Positions 24,823 to 33,222 of a DNA stretch of 64,000 bases are shown in pieces. Position numbers and translations under genes: made by a program. Position 1 is the stretch's first letter. Each line of letters begins with the position of its first letter. The stretch covers positions 186,001-250,000 of the forward strand of contig JAJTBO010000003.1 of the NCBI GenBank assembly GCA_021286855.1, in the 5' to 3' direction. The notes below the pieces were generated by a model that was given only the letters and a program-made list of their open reading frames with translations, did no database searches and was not told the DNA's origin. This stretch comes from Hyphomicrobiales bacterium. Its GTDB lineage: Bacteria; Pseudomonadota; Alphaproteobacteria; Rhizobiales; Ancalomicrobiaceae.

Positions 24823-26030
24823 GGCGTGGCCTCGGCGCGCACGTCGTCGCCGGAGCGCCCGACGAGCGCGCGATAGAGCTCCGGATCGCTGTCGCCTTCC
24901 GATCCGAAGAGGAGGACGCGCGACGAAGGCCCGAGGCCGATCGCCGCGCGCCGGTCGGGATGCGCGGCGAGATCGACGAGACCGGCGAGACCGGCGACGC
25001 CGGATTCGCCGCCGACGATCCGCGCCCCGGTCGAACCGTCGGCGAGGCGGCGCATGGCCGCGACCGCCGCGGCGTCCGGGATCGCGGTGAAGGCGGCGAC
25101 GCCCTCCTGCAGGATCGGCCAGGCGATCAGCGAGGGTTCGCCGCAGGCGAGCCCGGCCATCAGCGTGTCGAGATCGCCGTCGACGCCGACGGCCTCGCCG
25201 GCGCGCGCGCTCTCCAGCAGACAGGCGGCGGCGAGCGGCTCGACCACGACCACCTGCGGCGCCTCGACGCCGAAGGTCTCCCACAGCTCGGCGGTGACCG
25301 CCGCGGCGAGGCCGCCGACGCCGCCCTGAACGAAGACGTGCGTCGGGGGCAGGTCGAGCGCGGCGACCGCCTCCTCGACCATGACCGCATAGCCCTGCAT
25401 CACGTCGCGCGGCACGTCGACGTAGCCCGGATAGGAGGTGTCGGAGACGACGAACCACCCTTCGGCTTCGGCCGTGCGAGCGGCTTCGCGCACGGCGTCG
25501 TCATAGGTGCCGGCGGTCCGGACCACGCGGGCGCCATAGCGCCGGATCGCCTCGGCGCGGCCTTCCGAAACCGTCGCGTGGACAAAGATGACGCAGGCCG
25601 CGCCGAAGAGCGACGCGCCCCAGGCGACGGAACGGCCGTGATTGCCGTCGGTGGCGCAGGTGACGGTGACGGCCGCGGCGGCCTCGCGAAGCCGCCCCGA
25701 GGCGAGCGCTTCGAGATCGGTCGCCTCGCCCGTGCGGCGCTCCAACTCGGCGGCGAGAAGGCGGAAGACGGCGTAGGCGCCGCCGAGCGCCTTGAACGAG
25801 CCCAGGCCGAAACGCCCGCCCTCGTCCTTGTAGGCGATCGAGGCCACTCCGATGTCCTCCGCCAGCTTCGGCAGAGAGACGAGCGGCGTCGCCGCATATC
25901 CGGGCCAGGAGCGGATCACCGCCCCGGCCCGTTCGCCGGCCTCGCGACCGAGCGTCGCGCGGAAACGGGCGGGATAGTCGCCTCGCCCGTTGGCGGGATT
26001 GAGGAAGAAGCGCGACGCGGACGGGTTCAT
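24819..26030 (-). CDS. dpaL: 2,3-diaminopropionate ammonia-lyase
   Basis: A 403-residue fold-type II PLP enzyme. The Schiff-base lysine is K80 in RFGLGSFKALGGAYA, the phosphate/substrate loop is TCATDGNHGRSVAWGA, and VFVQGGVGGLAAAV is the Gly-rich PLP-phosphate loop. These match diaminopropionate ammonia-lyase (YgeX/DpaL), which converts D- or L-2,3-diaminopropionate to pyruvate and two ammonia. ATG 26030 was taken because the frame further upstream crosses the divergent promoter region. It is first in the three-gene operon and divergent from an RpiR-type regulator. E. coli ygeX also sits with hydantoinase and M20 genes, which supports a ureido/diamino-acid pathway. Confidence 0.9.
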   Translation of the reverse strand: MNPSASRFFLNPANGRGDYPARFRATLGREAGERAGAVIRSWPGYAATPLVSLPKLAEDIGVASIAYKDEGGRFGLGSFKALGGAYAVFRLLAAELERRTGEATDLEALASGRLREAAAAVTVTCATDGNHGRSVAWGASLFGAACVIFVHATVSEGRAEAIRRYGARVVRTAGTYDDAVREAARTAEAEGWFVVSDTSYPGYVDVPRDVMQGYAVMVEEAVAALDLPPTHVFVQGGVGGLAAAVTAELWETFGVEAPQVVVVEPLAAACLLESARAGEAVGVDGDLDTLMAGLACGEPSLIAWPILQEGVAAFTAIPDAAAVAAMRRLADGSTGARIVGGESGVAGLAGLVDLAAHPDRRAAIGLGPSSRVLLFGSEGDSDPELYRALVGRSGDDVRAEATP

Positions 26031-26082
26031 CGGTGGGCCGTTGCTCGTTTTCGGATGGTGCCGTTTCCCTTTCAGGGGTAGC

Positions 26083-26098
26083 CTGATCGCTCGATCAG
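26083..26098. promoter_or_regulatory. Perfect palindrome in divergent dpaL/rpiR-type promoter
   Basis: CTGATCG-CT-CGATCAG is an exact 7-bp-arm palindrome midway between the two divergent starts. On the minus strand it directly follows a -35-like TTGACT (26099-26104), so a bound repressor would block dpaL transcription. Likely operator for the adjacent RpiR-family regulator. Confidence 0.5.
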
Positions 26099-26108
26099 TC
26101 AAGTCGAA

Positions 26109-26126
26109 ATGAAAGGTTTCTTTCAT
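26109..26126. promoter_or_regulatory. Second palindrome overlapping regulator start
   Basis: ATGAAAG-GTTT-CTTTCAT has perfect 7-bp arms. It covers the first ATG of the regulator frame; if it is an operator, the true translation start is more likely ATG 26130. GAAA/TTTC arms are common in RpiR-family sites. Confidence 0.35.
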
Positions 26127-27095
26127 CAGATGACCGTGAAGAAAACTGCTCGCACGGAAGCGAACGCCCCCGAACCGGTCGCCTCGGACGATCGCCCGGT
26201 CGAGGCCCGCATTCGAGCGGTCTTCGACGGTCTCACCGCCAGCGAGAAGCGGCTCGCCGAAGTGGTGATCGATTCCCAGGGCGACCTCGCCGCCTTCCGG
26301 GCCGGCGAACTCGCCGATCGAGCCGGCGTCTCCGCCGCCACCGCAGCGCGCTTCTTCCGTCGGCTCGGCTACGAGAACTACGACGAGGCGCGTCGCGCCG
26401 CGCGGACCGAACGAAACTGGGGCTCGCCGCTCTACGAATTGACCGGGATCGGCGAGCGGCGTCTTGCGGCGGGCGATTTCGGTCTGCACATCGCTCAGGA
26501 TCTTCAGAACCTGGCGCGCACCGCCGAGATGATGAACCCGGCGGCGCTGGCCTCGGCGATCGACATTCTGGTCGCGGCGCGGCGTCTGTGGATCGTCGGG
26601 TTCCGCAATTCGGCGGCGCTGGCGAGTTATGCGCGCGGCCTCCTCGTCCACGTCAAGGCCGACGTCCGCCTCGTCCCGATCGCCGGACAGACGCTGGCGG
26701 AAGATCTCGTCGGGCTGCGGCCCGACGACGCGATCCTGGTCATCGGATTTCGGCGGAGACCGTCGATCCTGCGCGAGATCCTGGCCCTCGCCGGCGAGGC
26801 CGGCGCCCGCTCCGTCCTCATCGCCGACCTGACCGCCGACCGGACCGCCCGCCTCGCCACCGTCGTGCTGCGTTGCCACAATCGCGGCCATTCGCTGTTC
26901 GACAGCTACGCCGCGCCGATGAGCGTCCTGAACCACCTCTGTTCGGCGGTCGGCCTGGCGCTCGGCGAGGAGGCCGTGAACCGCCTCACCGAAATCGAGC
27001 GCCTGCACGAACGTCTCGACCCGCTCGACGTCGGGCCCGTGCGACGCCCCGCCGCCCGACGGGCGACGTCGAAATGGGCAGATGCCGAAAAATAA
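26109..27095 (+). CDS. MurR/RpiR family transcriptional regulator
   Basis: A 328-residue regulator (321 from ATG 26130). The HTH_6 domain covers about residues 30-105 (LTASEKRLAEVVID, then ELADRAGVSAATAARFFRRLGY) and the SIS phosphosugar-type domain about 140-270 (LWIVGFRNSAALASYARGLL, DDAILVIGFRRRPSILREILALA). It is divergent from the dpaL operon with two palindromes in the gap. Several members of this family sense amino acids or ureides, not sugars, so control of dpaL and the carbamoylases is the simplest reading. Start is ambiguous: neither ATG has an ideal ribosome site. Confidence 0.9.
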   Translation: MKGFFHQMTVKKTARTEANAPEPVASDDRPVEARIRAVFDGLTASEKRLAEVVIDSQGDLAAFRAGELADRAGVSAATAARFFRRLGYENYDEARRAARTERNWGSPLYELTGIGERRLAAGDFGLHIAQDLQNLARTAEMMNPAALASAIDILVAARRLWIVGFRNSAALASYARGLLVHVKADVRLVPIAGQTLAEDLVGLRPDDAILVIGFRRRPSILREILALAGEAGARSVLIADLTADRTARLATVVLRCHNRGHSLFDSYAAPMSVLNHLCSAVGLALGEEAVNRLTEIERLHERLDPLDVGPVRRPAARRATSKWADAEK

Positions 27096-27157
27096 AACAC
27101 GGTTTTCGAACTTCCCATTTTTTGAAAGCAATTTTTCGGCGTGACGCCACGCGTCAC
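27084..27157 (+). terminator. Inverted repeats at end of regulator gene
   Basis: GCCGAAAAAT (27084-27093, ending in the stop codon) is the reverse complement of ATTTTTCGGC (27131-27140). Immediately after comes the tight hairpin GTGACGC-CAC-GCGTCAC (27141-27157). Together they form a plausible terminator zone rich in A/T runs. Confidence 0.5.
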
Positions 27158-27480
27158 ACCCCCGCGCCGAAACCGTCGGGACGCGGCGCACCGTCGCGGT
27201 AAGCGGCTCCCCTCGGGCGCGACAGCCATCGCTCCGACGCCGTCTCTCGTCGTCGGATCATCGTGGATTTTCACCGGATTTCGGGGCCCGTTCGCGCGAG
27301 CCGCTCCCGGCGAGGGCGCATGGCGGCCGTCGCCGGCGGCGGCGCGGCGGCCCGTCGGCGCCGAGGGCTCCGTGCGAGGAGCGGCGTTTGGCACGCCGAT
27401 TGCGGAACTCGTTGGCCCGCCCTCGGCGGCCCGAAGCCCAAAGATCCGATCGATGGGCGGGAACGGTGACGAGACGAACG
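27096..27480. other. 385-bp intergenic region upstream of amidase operon
   Basis: It begins with the terminator-like repeats and an AT-rich stretch (to about 27140), then becomes GC-rich. It carries a sigma-54 promoter near its right end. No gene is supportable. I looked for NtrC-type GCAC/GTGC dyads and found no convincing pair. Confidence 0.6.
27387..27403 (+). promoter_or_regulatory. Sigma-54 (RpoN) promoter of amidase/ABC operon
   Basis: TTGGCACG-CCGA-TTGC matches the -24/-12 consensus YTGGCACGRNNNTTGCW at every core base, with GG at 27389-27390 and GC at 27401-27402, the required spacing. Transcription would start near 27413, about 68 bp before the amidase ATG. It implies control by RpoN with an enhancer-binding protein such as NtrC. 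Confidence 0.7.
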
Positions 27481-28686
27481 ATGCACGATCCCTACGGCGC
27501 TCTGATCGACCCCGAGTTTCACCGCGCCGGCTCCGGTCGCGGCCCCCTCGTCGGTCGGACCTTCGCGGTCAAGGATCTCTACGACGTCGCCGGCCGGACC
27601 ACCGGCGCCGGAAATCCCGATTGGCTGCGCACGCACGCGCTGGCCGAAGCGACGTCGCCGGTCGTCACGGCTCTGCTCGACGCCGGCGCGACGCTGACCG
27701 GCGTCAGTCATACCGACGAGCTCGCCTTCAGCCTCAACGGGTGCAATCATTTCTACGGCACGCCGATCAATGCGGCGGCGCCCGACCGCGTTCCCGGCGG
27801 ATCGTCGAGCGGGTCGGCCGCCGCCGTCGCCGGCGGCCTCGTCGACTTCGCCCTCGGCACCGACACCGGCGGATCGGTGCGGGTGCCGGCGAGCCATTGC
27901 GGCGTCTTCGGCATCCGCACCACCCACGGCCGTATCTCGAAAGACAACCTGATCCCGCTCGCGCGCAGTTTCGACAGCGTCGGCTGGTTCGCCCGCACGG
28001 CCGAACTTCTCGCCGAAATCGGCGAGACGCTCTTGCCGGTGGAGCCCGGACCGACGCCGCAGCCGACCGGTTTCTTCGTCGCCGAAGACTGCCTCGCCGA
28101 GGTCGATCCCGCCGTCCGCGCCGCCTTCGAGGCGACGCTTCTCCGGCTCGCGGACGTTCTCGGCCCGGTGGCGCGCGGCTCCGTCCTGTCGATCCCCCTC
28201 GACGAGGCCGTCGAGATCAATCGGCGCATCAGCGTCTCCGAGGCCGCCCGTGAGCACGGCGATTGGATCCGGACGACGAAGCCGACCTTCGGTCCCGGCA
28301 TCGCCGAGCGCTTCGCCGCCGCTCTCGCCACGGTCGACGATCGGATCGACGCCGCGATCGCCGCCCGCGCCGCCGTCGCTCGGGACATCGCGACACGGTT
28401 CGCCGACGGACGCATCGCGCTCTTTCCCGCCGTGCCGGCGCCGCCGCCGCGCCGCGACGATGAGACCGCCGTGCTCGAGGCCTATCGCTCGCGCGCCCAC
28501 CGCCTGACCTGCCCGGCGGGTCTTGCCGGATCTCCCCAGATCAGCATTCCGGCGATGCGGATCGACGGCGGTCCCGTGGCGCTCGCTCTCTTCGGCGCTC
28601 CCGGTTCCGACCGAATGCTCGCCGAAACCGCCATCCGCCTCGCGGCGGCCCTCCCGGCCGTCGCGCCGGAAACGACGATCCCCTGA
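27481..28686 (+). CDS. Amidase signature family amidase
   Basis: A 401-residue amidase with the complete Ser-cisSer-Lys triad: K31 in FAVKDLYD, S108 in PGGSSSGSAA and S132 in GTDTGGSVRVPA; the 24-residue gap between the two serines is standard. It is shorter than AtzE/GatA relatives and lacks the C-terminal domain of AtzF. It hydrolyses an amide to acid plus ammonia in the cytoplasm. It is the first gene after a sigma-54 promoter and is followed after 17 bp by a binding protein and full ABC importer, so it probably acts on the imported compound. Substrate unknown. Confidence 0.88.
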   Translation: MHDPYGALIDPEFHRAGSGRGPLVGRTFAVKDLYDVAGRTTGAGNPDWLRTHALAEATSPVVTALLDAGATLTGVSHTDELAFSLNGCNHFYGTPINAAAPDRVPGGSSSGSAAAVAGGLVDFALGTDTGGSVRVPASHCGVFGIRTTHGRISKDNLIPLARSFDSVGWFARTAELLAEIGETLLPVEPGPTPQPTGFFVAEDCLAEVDPAVRAAFEATLLRLADVLGPVARGSVLSIPLDEAVEINRRISVSEAAREHGDWIRTTKPTFGPGIAERFAAALATVDDRIDAAIAARAAVARDIATRFADGRIALFPAVPAPPPRRDDETAVLEAYRSRAHRLTCPAGLAGSPQISIPAMRIDGGPVALALFGAPGSDRMLAETAIRLAAALPAVAPETTIP

Positions 28687-28703
28687 AGAGACAGGAGTTC
28701 GAA

Positions 28704-30302
28704 ATGAAGACCGGAATTTCGAAGACAATTCTTCTGGCCGCCGCACTGGTCTTCGTCGGCGCCTCCGCCCAGGCTCAGGGCGTGCTCCGCATCGGCATGA
28801 CCGCCACCGACATCCCGCTGACGCACGGGTCGCCCGACAACGGCTTCGAAGGGTTCCGCTTTTCCGGTTACACCATGTACGACGCGCTGGTGAACTGGGA
28901 TCTGTCGAAGGCCGACGCGCCCTCGGTGATCAAGCCGGGCCTCGCTCTCTCCTGGGCGGTCGATCCCTCCGACACCACCAAGTGGACCTTCAAGATCCGT
29001 CCCGGCGTCAAGTTCCACGACGGCTCCACCTTCGACGCCGCCGCCGTCGTCTGGAACTTCGACAAGCTCCTGAACAAGGAAGCGCCGCAGTTCGATCCGC
29101 GTCAGGCTTCGCTGGTCGGCTTCCGCATCTCCTCCGTCGCGTCCTACAAGGCGATCGACGCGGAGACCCTGGAGATCAAGACCAAGGCGCCGGATTCCTT
29201 CCTGCCCTACCAGCTCTCGTTCATCCTGATGGCGAGCCCGGCGCAGTTCGAAGCGGTCGGCCGCGACTGGGCGAAGTTCGCCGCTCAGCCCGCCGGCACC
29301 GGTCCGTTCAAGCTCGACAAGCTGGTGCCGCACGAGCGAGCCGTGCTGGTCCCGTTCAAGGATTATTGGGACAAGACCCGCGTCGCCAAGCTCGATCGCC
29401 TCGAACTCCTGCCGATGCCGGAAGCGAACACCCGCACCGCGGCGCTCTTGTCCGGTCAGGTCGACTTCATCGAAGCCCCGCCGCCGGACACCATCCCGCG
29501 CCTGAAGTCGTCGGGGATGCAGATCACCTCCAACCCCTATCCGCACGTCTGGCCCTATCATCTGAGCCGCCTGCCCGACAGCCCGTGGAACGACGTCCGC
29601 GTCCGTAAGGCGGCGAACCTCGCCGTCGACCGCGAAGGCATCAAGCAGTTGCTCGGCGGCTACGCCGTGCCGGCGGCCGGTCACGTCCTGCCCGGATCGA
29701 CCTGGTTCGGCAAGCCGACCTTCGAGGTGAAGTACGACGTCGCCGCCGCCAAGAAGCTGATGGCGGAAGCCGGCTACGGCCCCTCCAAGCGGATCAAGGC
29801 CAAGATCCTGATCTCCGCCTCCGGTTCGGGCCAGATGCAGCCGCTGCCGATGAACGAGTTCATTCAGGAGAGCCTGAAGGAGATCGGCATCGACATCGAA
29901 TTCGAAGTGGTCGACTTCACCACTCTGACCAACCGCTGGCGCGCCGGCGCCAAGGCCGATCAGAACGCGGGCATCACCGGTCTGAACTACTCCTACGCCA
30001 TCGTCGATCCGTTCAACGCTCTGGTCCGCTTCATCAAGAGCGACCTGCATGCGCCGAACGGCGTCAACTGGGGCTTCTACTCCGATCCCGACATGGACGC
30101 GCTCGTCGCCAAGGCCCAGAACACCTTCGACGCCGCCACCCAGAACGAGGTCCTGGGGCAGATCCACGCCAAGATGGTGAACGACGCGCTGTTCATCTGG
30201 GTGGTCCACGACGTGGCCCCGCGCGCCATGACCGCCAAGGTCAAGGGCTTCGTCCAGCCGCGCAACTGGTTCCTCGACCTGACCTCCGTCAGCGTCCAGT
30301 GA
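28704..30302 (+). CDS. ABC transporter substrate-binding protein, family 5
   Basis: A 532-residue periplasmic binding protein. The Sec signal covers residues 1-27 (cut after ASAQA). Family-5 features: VKFHDGSTFDAAAVVWNFDKLL near 105-125, AGTGPFKL near 197 and the conserved R-K-A-x-N-L-A-V-D-R-E-G helix near 310. The ribosome site AGGAG precedes the ATG. It would deliver a peptide-like or N-acyl solute to the permeases at 30328-32179. Different from the 10448 protein in length and ligand-loop sequence, so it serves another substrate. Confidence 0.9.
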   Translation: MKTGISKTILLAAALVFVGASAQAQGVLRIGMTATDIPLTHGSPDNGFEGFRFSGYTMYDALVNWDLSKADAPSVIKPGLALSWAVDPSDTTKWTFKIRPGVKFHDGSTFDAAAVVWNFDKLLNKEAPQFDPRQASLVGFRISSVASYKAIDAETLEIKTKAPDSFLPYQLSFILMASPAQFEAVGRDWAKFAAQPAGTGPFKLDKLVPHERAVLVPFKDYWDKTRVAKLDRLELLPMPEANTRTAALLSGQVDFIEAPPPDTIPRLKSSGMQITSNPYPHVWPYHLSRLPDSPWNDVRVRKAANLAVDREGIKQLLGGYAVPAAGHVLPGSTWFGKPTFEVKYDVAAAKKLMAEAGYGPSKRIKAKILISASGSGQMQPLPMNEFIQESLKEIGIDIEFEVVDFTTLTNRWRAGAKADQNAGITGLNYSYAIVDPFNALVRFIKSDLHAPNGVNWGFYSDPDMDALVAKAQNTFDAATQNEVLGQIHAKMVNDALFIWVVHDVAPRAMTAKVKGFVQPRNWFLDLTSVSVQ

Positions 30303-30327
30303 GCTGAACCCCGGGGACGACGCGACC

Positions 30328-31260
30328 ATGTTGACCTATCTGATCCGACGTGTGCTCTACGCCGTCCCCATCGCTCTGGGCGTGACCCTGCTGGTGTTCA
30401 CGCTCCTGCATCTGGCTCCCGGCGACCCGGTCAACGCGGTCGCCGGGCCCGACGCCCCCGCCGAAGTCGTGGAGCAGTTGCGCCGCGCCTATGGTTTCGA
30501 TCGGCCGCTGCCGATGCAGTATCTCCTCTTCCTCTGGAGGATCCTCGGCGGCGACCTCGGCGTGTCGGTAGCGACCGGCCGCCCGGTCGCCGGCGAACTC
30601 GCCCAGGCCTTCTCCAACACCCTGGTTCTGGCGCTCGGGGCGGCGCTGGTCGGCTTCGTCGCCGGCGTCGCTCTCGGCGGCGTCGCCGGTCGCCACAAGG
30701 GGACGGCGATCGACCATCTCGCCACCGTGGTCTCGCTGATCGGCGTCAGTGTCCCCCACTATTGGCTCGGCATGGTCATGGTCATCGTCCTGGCGGTCGA
30801 AGCCAACCTGCTGCCCGCGATGGGCATGGGCTCCGGCGGCCTCGAGCTCCTGCGACATGCCGTCCTGCCGGTGCTCACCATGGCGGTGATCCCGACCGGC
30901 ATCGTCGCCCGCTCGGTCCGCGCCGCCGTCGGCGAGACGCTGGAGCGCGAATTCGTCCAGGCCCTGCGCGCCAAGGGGCTGGGCCGCGGGGCGGTGTTGA
31001 GGCACGTGGTGCGCAACGTCTCGCCGACGATCGTCGCCGTCCTCGGTCTCCAGCTCGGCTATCTGCTCGGCGGCTCGATCCTGATCGAGACCGTGTTCTC
31101 CTGGCCGGGCACCGGCTTTCTCCTGAACGAGGCGATCTTCAAGCGCGACCTTCCCGTGCTGCAGGGCATCATCCTGATGCTCGCGCTGTTCTTCGTCCTG
31201 CTCAACCTGCTCGTCGACGTCGCCCAGGCGGCGCTCGACCCGCGCATGCGCCGCGCCTGA
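30328..31260 (+). CDS. ABC transporter permease, DppB type
   Basis: A 310-residue permease starting MLTYLIRRVLYAVPIALGV, with HLAPGDPVN, about six spans, a VGETLEREFVQALRAKGLGRGAVLRHVVRN docking loop and C-terminal LDPRMRRA, all DppB-like. 25 bp after the binding protein and followed by the DppC-type partner. No anomaly. Confidence 0.92.
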   Translation: MLTYLIRRVLYAVPIALGVTLLVFTLLHLAPGDPVNAVAGPDAPAEVVEQLRRAYGFDRPLPMQYLLFLWRILGGDLGVSVATGRPVAGELAQAFSNTLVLALGAALVGFVAGVALGGVAGRHKGTAIDHLATVVSLIGVSVPHYWLGMVMVIVLAVEANLLPAMGMGSGGLELLRHAVLPVLTMAVIPTGIVARSVRAAVGETLEREFVQALRAKGLGRGAVLRHVVRNVSPTIVAVLGLQLGYLLGGSILIETVFSWPGTGFLLNEAIFKRDLPVLQGIILMLALFFVLLNLLVDVAQAALDPRMRRA

Positions 31261-31285
31261 GGCGCGCCCGATCAGGAGCCATCCC

Positions 31286-32179
31286 TTGGACCCATCCGAA
31301 CTCGGCCCGATCCCTCCGGACCAGATGAAGGCGACGCGAACGCCCGGCTATTGGCGTCTCGTCGGCGGGCGCATCCTCGCCGATCGTGTGACGCTGGTCT
31401 GTCTGGCGCTGTTGGCGCTGATCGTCGCATCCGCCGTCTTCGCGGATCTGTTGGCCCCGCTCGATCCGTTGAAGACCAGCATGGTCAAACGTCTCAAGCC
31501 GATCGGCACGCCGGGGTTCCTGCTCGGCACCGACGAGCTCGGTCGCGACATCCTCTCTCGTCTGCTGTTCGGGGGACGCATGTCCCTGCTGATGGGCATC
31601 TGGCCGGTCGCCAACGCGCTCGTGGTCGGAGGTCTGCTCGGCATCGTCGCCGGCTTCTTCGGCGGACGCGTCAACATGTTGATCATGCGCACGGTCGACG
31701 TCTTCTACGCGTTCCCGTCGGTGCTGCTCGCCGTGGCGATTTCCGGCGCCCTCGGCTCCGGCATGAAGAACGCCATCGTCGCCCTGACCATCGTCTTCGT
31801 GCCGCCGCTCGTCCGCATCGCCGAGACGGTGACGACCCAGGTTCGCAGTCTCGACTTCGTCGAAGCGGCGCGCGCCTCCGGCGCCGGCAGCCCGACGATC
31901 ATCCGCGTCCATCTCCTGCCCAACGTCATGGGGCCGATCCTGGTCTACGCCTCCGGTCTGATCAGCGTCTCGATCATTCTCGCCTCCGGCCTCTCCTTCC
32001 TCGGGCTCGGCGTGGAGCCGCCGCAGGCCGAATGGGGCCTGATGCTGAACACGTTGCGGCAGGCGATCTACGTCCAGCCGTGGGTCGCGGTGCTGCCGGG
32101 ATTGATGATCTTCGTCACCTCGATCTGCTGCAATCTCGCCAGCGACGGCCTGCGCAACGCCATGGAGATCAAACAATGA
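31286..32179 (+). CDS. ABC transporter permease, DppC type
   Basis: A 297-residue permease with the DppC motif FLLGTDELGRDILSRLLFGGRMS after the first span and the docking loop VEAARASGAGSPTIIRVHLLPN. The start is an unusual TTG at 31286: AGGAG (31274-31278) sits 7 nt before it, ideal spacing, while the next in-frame ATG (31325) has no ribosome site and would clip the leading cytoplasmic residues. Its stop overlaps the next ATPase start. Confidence 0.9.
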   Translation: MDPSELGPIPPDQMKATRTPGYWRLVGGRILADRVTLVCLALLALIVASAVFADLLAPLDPLKTSMVKRLKPIGTPGFLLGTDELGRDILSRLLFGGRMSLLMGIWPVANALVVGGLLGIVAGFFGGRVNMLIMRTVDVFYAFPSVLLAVAISGALGSGMKNAIVALTIVFVPPLVRIAETVTTQVRSLDFVEAARASGAGSPTIIRVHLLPNVMGPILVYASGLISVSIILASGLSFLGLGVEPPQAEWGLMLNTLRQAIYVQPWVAVLPGLMIFVTSICCNLASDGLRNAMEIKQ

Positions 32180-33222
32180 CCACCATGGCCGAACCGCTCG
32201 CGCGGGCCGCCGACGTCGGTGGACCGCGCCAACCGTTGCTGGAGGTCGAGGGGCTGACGAAGCACTTTCCGGTGCGCCGATCGAGCTTCTTCGGACCGAA
32301 GCCGGTCGCCCGAGCCGTCGACGGCGTCTCCTTCTCGATCGCCAAGGGCGAAACGCTCGGCGTCGTCGGCGAATCGGGATGCGGCAAATCGACCACCGCG
32401 CGTCTGTTGATGCGATTGATCGAGCCGGACGCCGGCCGAATGGTGTTCGACGGCGAACTGGTCGGCGGCGACCTCGACCTCCGAGACCTGCGTCGCCGCA
32501 TGCAGATGGTGTTTCAGGACAGCTACGCCTCGCTCAATCCGCGCCTCACCATCGCCGAGAGCCTCGCCTTCGCCCCGACCGTGCACGGCATTCCGCATGG
32601 CGAGGCGATCGCCGAAGCCGCGGCCCTGCTCGAACAGGTCGGGCTCGATCCCGGGATCGTCCTTCACCGGCATCCCCACCAGCTGTCGGGCGGACAGCGC
32701 CAGCGCGTGAACATCGCGCGCGCGCTCGCCCTCCATCCCCGCCTCGTCATTCTCGACGAAGCGGTCTCCGCTCTCGACAAGTCGGTCGAAGCGCAGGTGC
32801 TCAATCTCCTGGTCGACCTGAAGGAGCGGCTCGATCTGACCTACATGTTCATCTCGCACGACCTGAACGTGGTGCACTACATCGCCGATCGGGCGATGGT
32901 GATGTATCTCGGCAAGGTCGTCGAACTCGGCCCGGTCGACCGCATCTACGCGGACCCTCGCCATCCCTATACGCGCGCGCTCTTCGCCGCCCGCCTGTCG
33001 CACGATCCGGAGAAGCGCACGACCGCCGCCGTGCTCCAGGGCGATCCGCCCAACCCGATCGATCCGCCCTCCGGCTGTCGCTTCCGCACCCGCTGTCCAC
33101 TCGCCGCCGAGATCTGCGCCGCGCGCGAGCCGGCGGTGATCGATCTCGGCGAGGGCCACACCGTCGCCTGCCATCTCCACGATCCGCTCGCAGGTCACCC
33201 GGAGGCGCGCCGCGATGCCTGA
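32176..33222 (+). CDS. ABC transporter ATP-binding protein, DppF type
   Basis: A 348-residue ATPase: Walker [10 protein letters not shown], signature LSGGQRQRVNIARA, Walker B VILDEAVSALDKS (Ala and Lys where DppF usually has Pro and Val), and the GCRFRTRCPLAAEIC tail. In this operon the DppF-type gene precedes the DppD-type, the reverse of the 13848-15793 operon, so the two importers are not recent duplicates. ATG overlaps the permease stop. Confidence 0.92.
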   Translation: MTTMAEPLARAADVGGPRQPLLEVEGLTKHFPVRRSSFFGPKPVARAVDGVSFSIAKGETLGVVGESGCGKSTTARLLMRLIEPDAGRMVFDGELVGGDLDLRDLRRRMQMVFQDSYASLNPRLTIAESLAFAPTVHGIPHGEAIAEAAALLEQVGLDPGIVLHRHPHQLSGGQRQRVNIARALALHPRLVILDEAVSALDKSVEAQVLNLLVDLKERLDLTYMFISHDLNVVHYIADRAMVMYLGKVVELGPVDRIYADPRHPYTRALFAARLSHDPEKRTTAAVLQGDPPNPIDPPSGCRFRTRCPLAAEICAAREPAVIDLGEGHTVACHLHDPLAGHPEARRDA

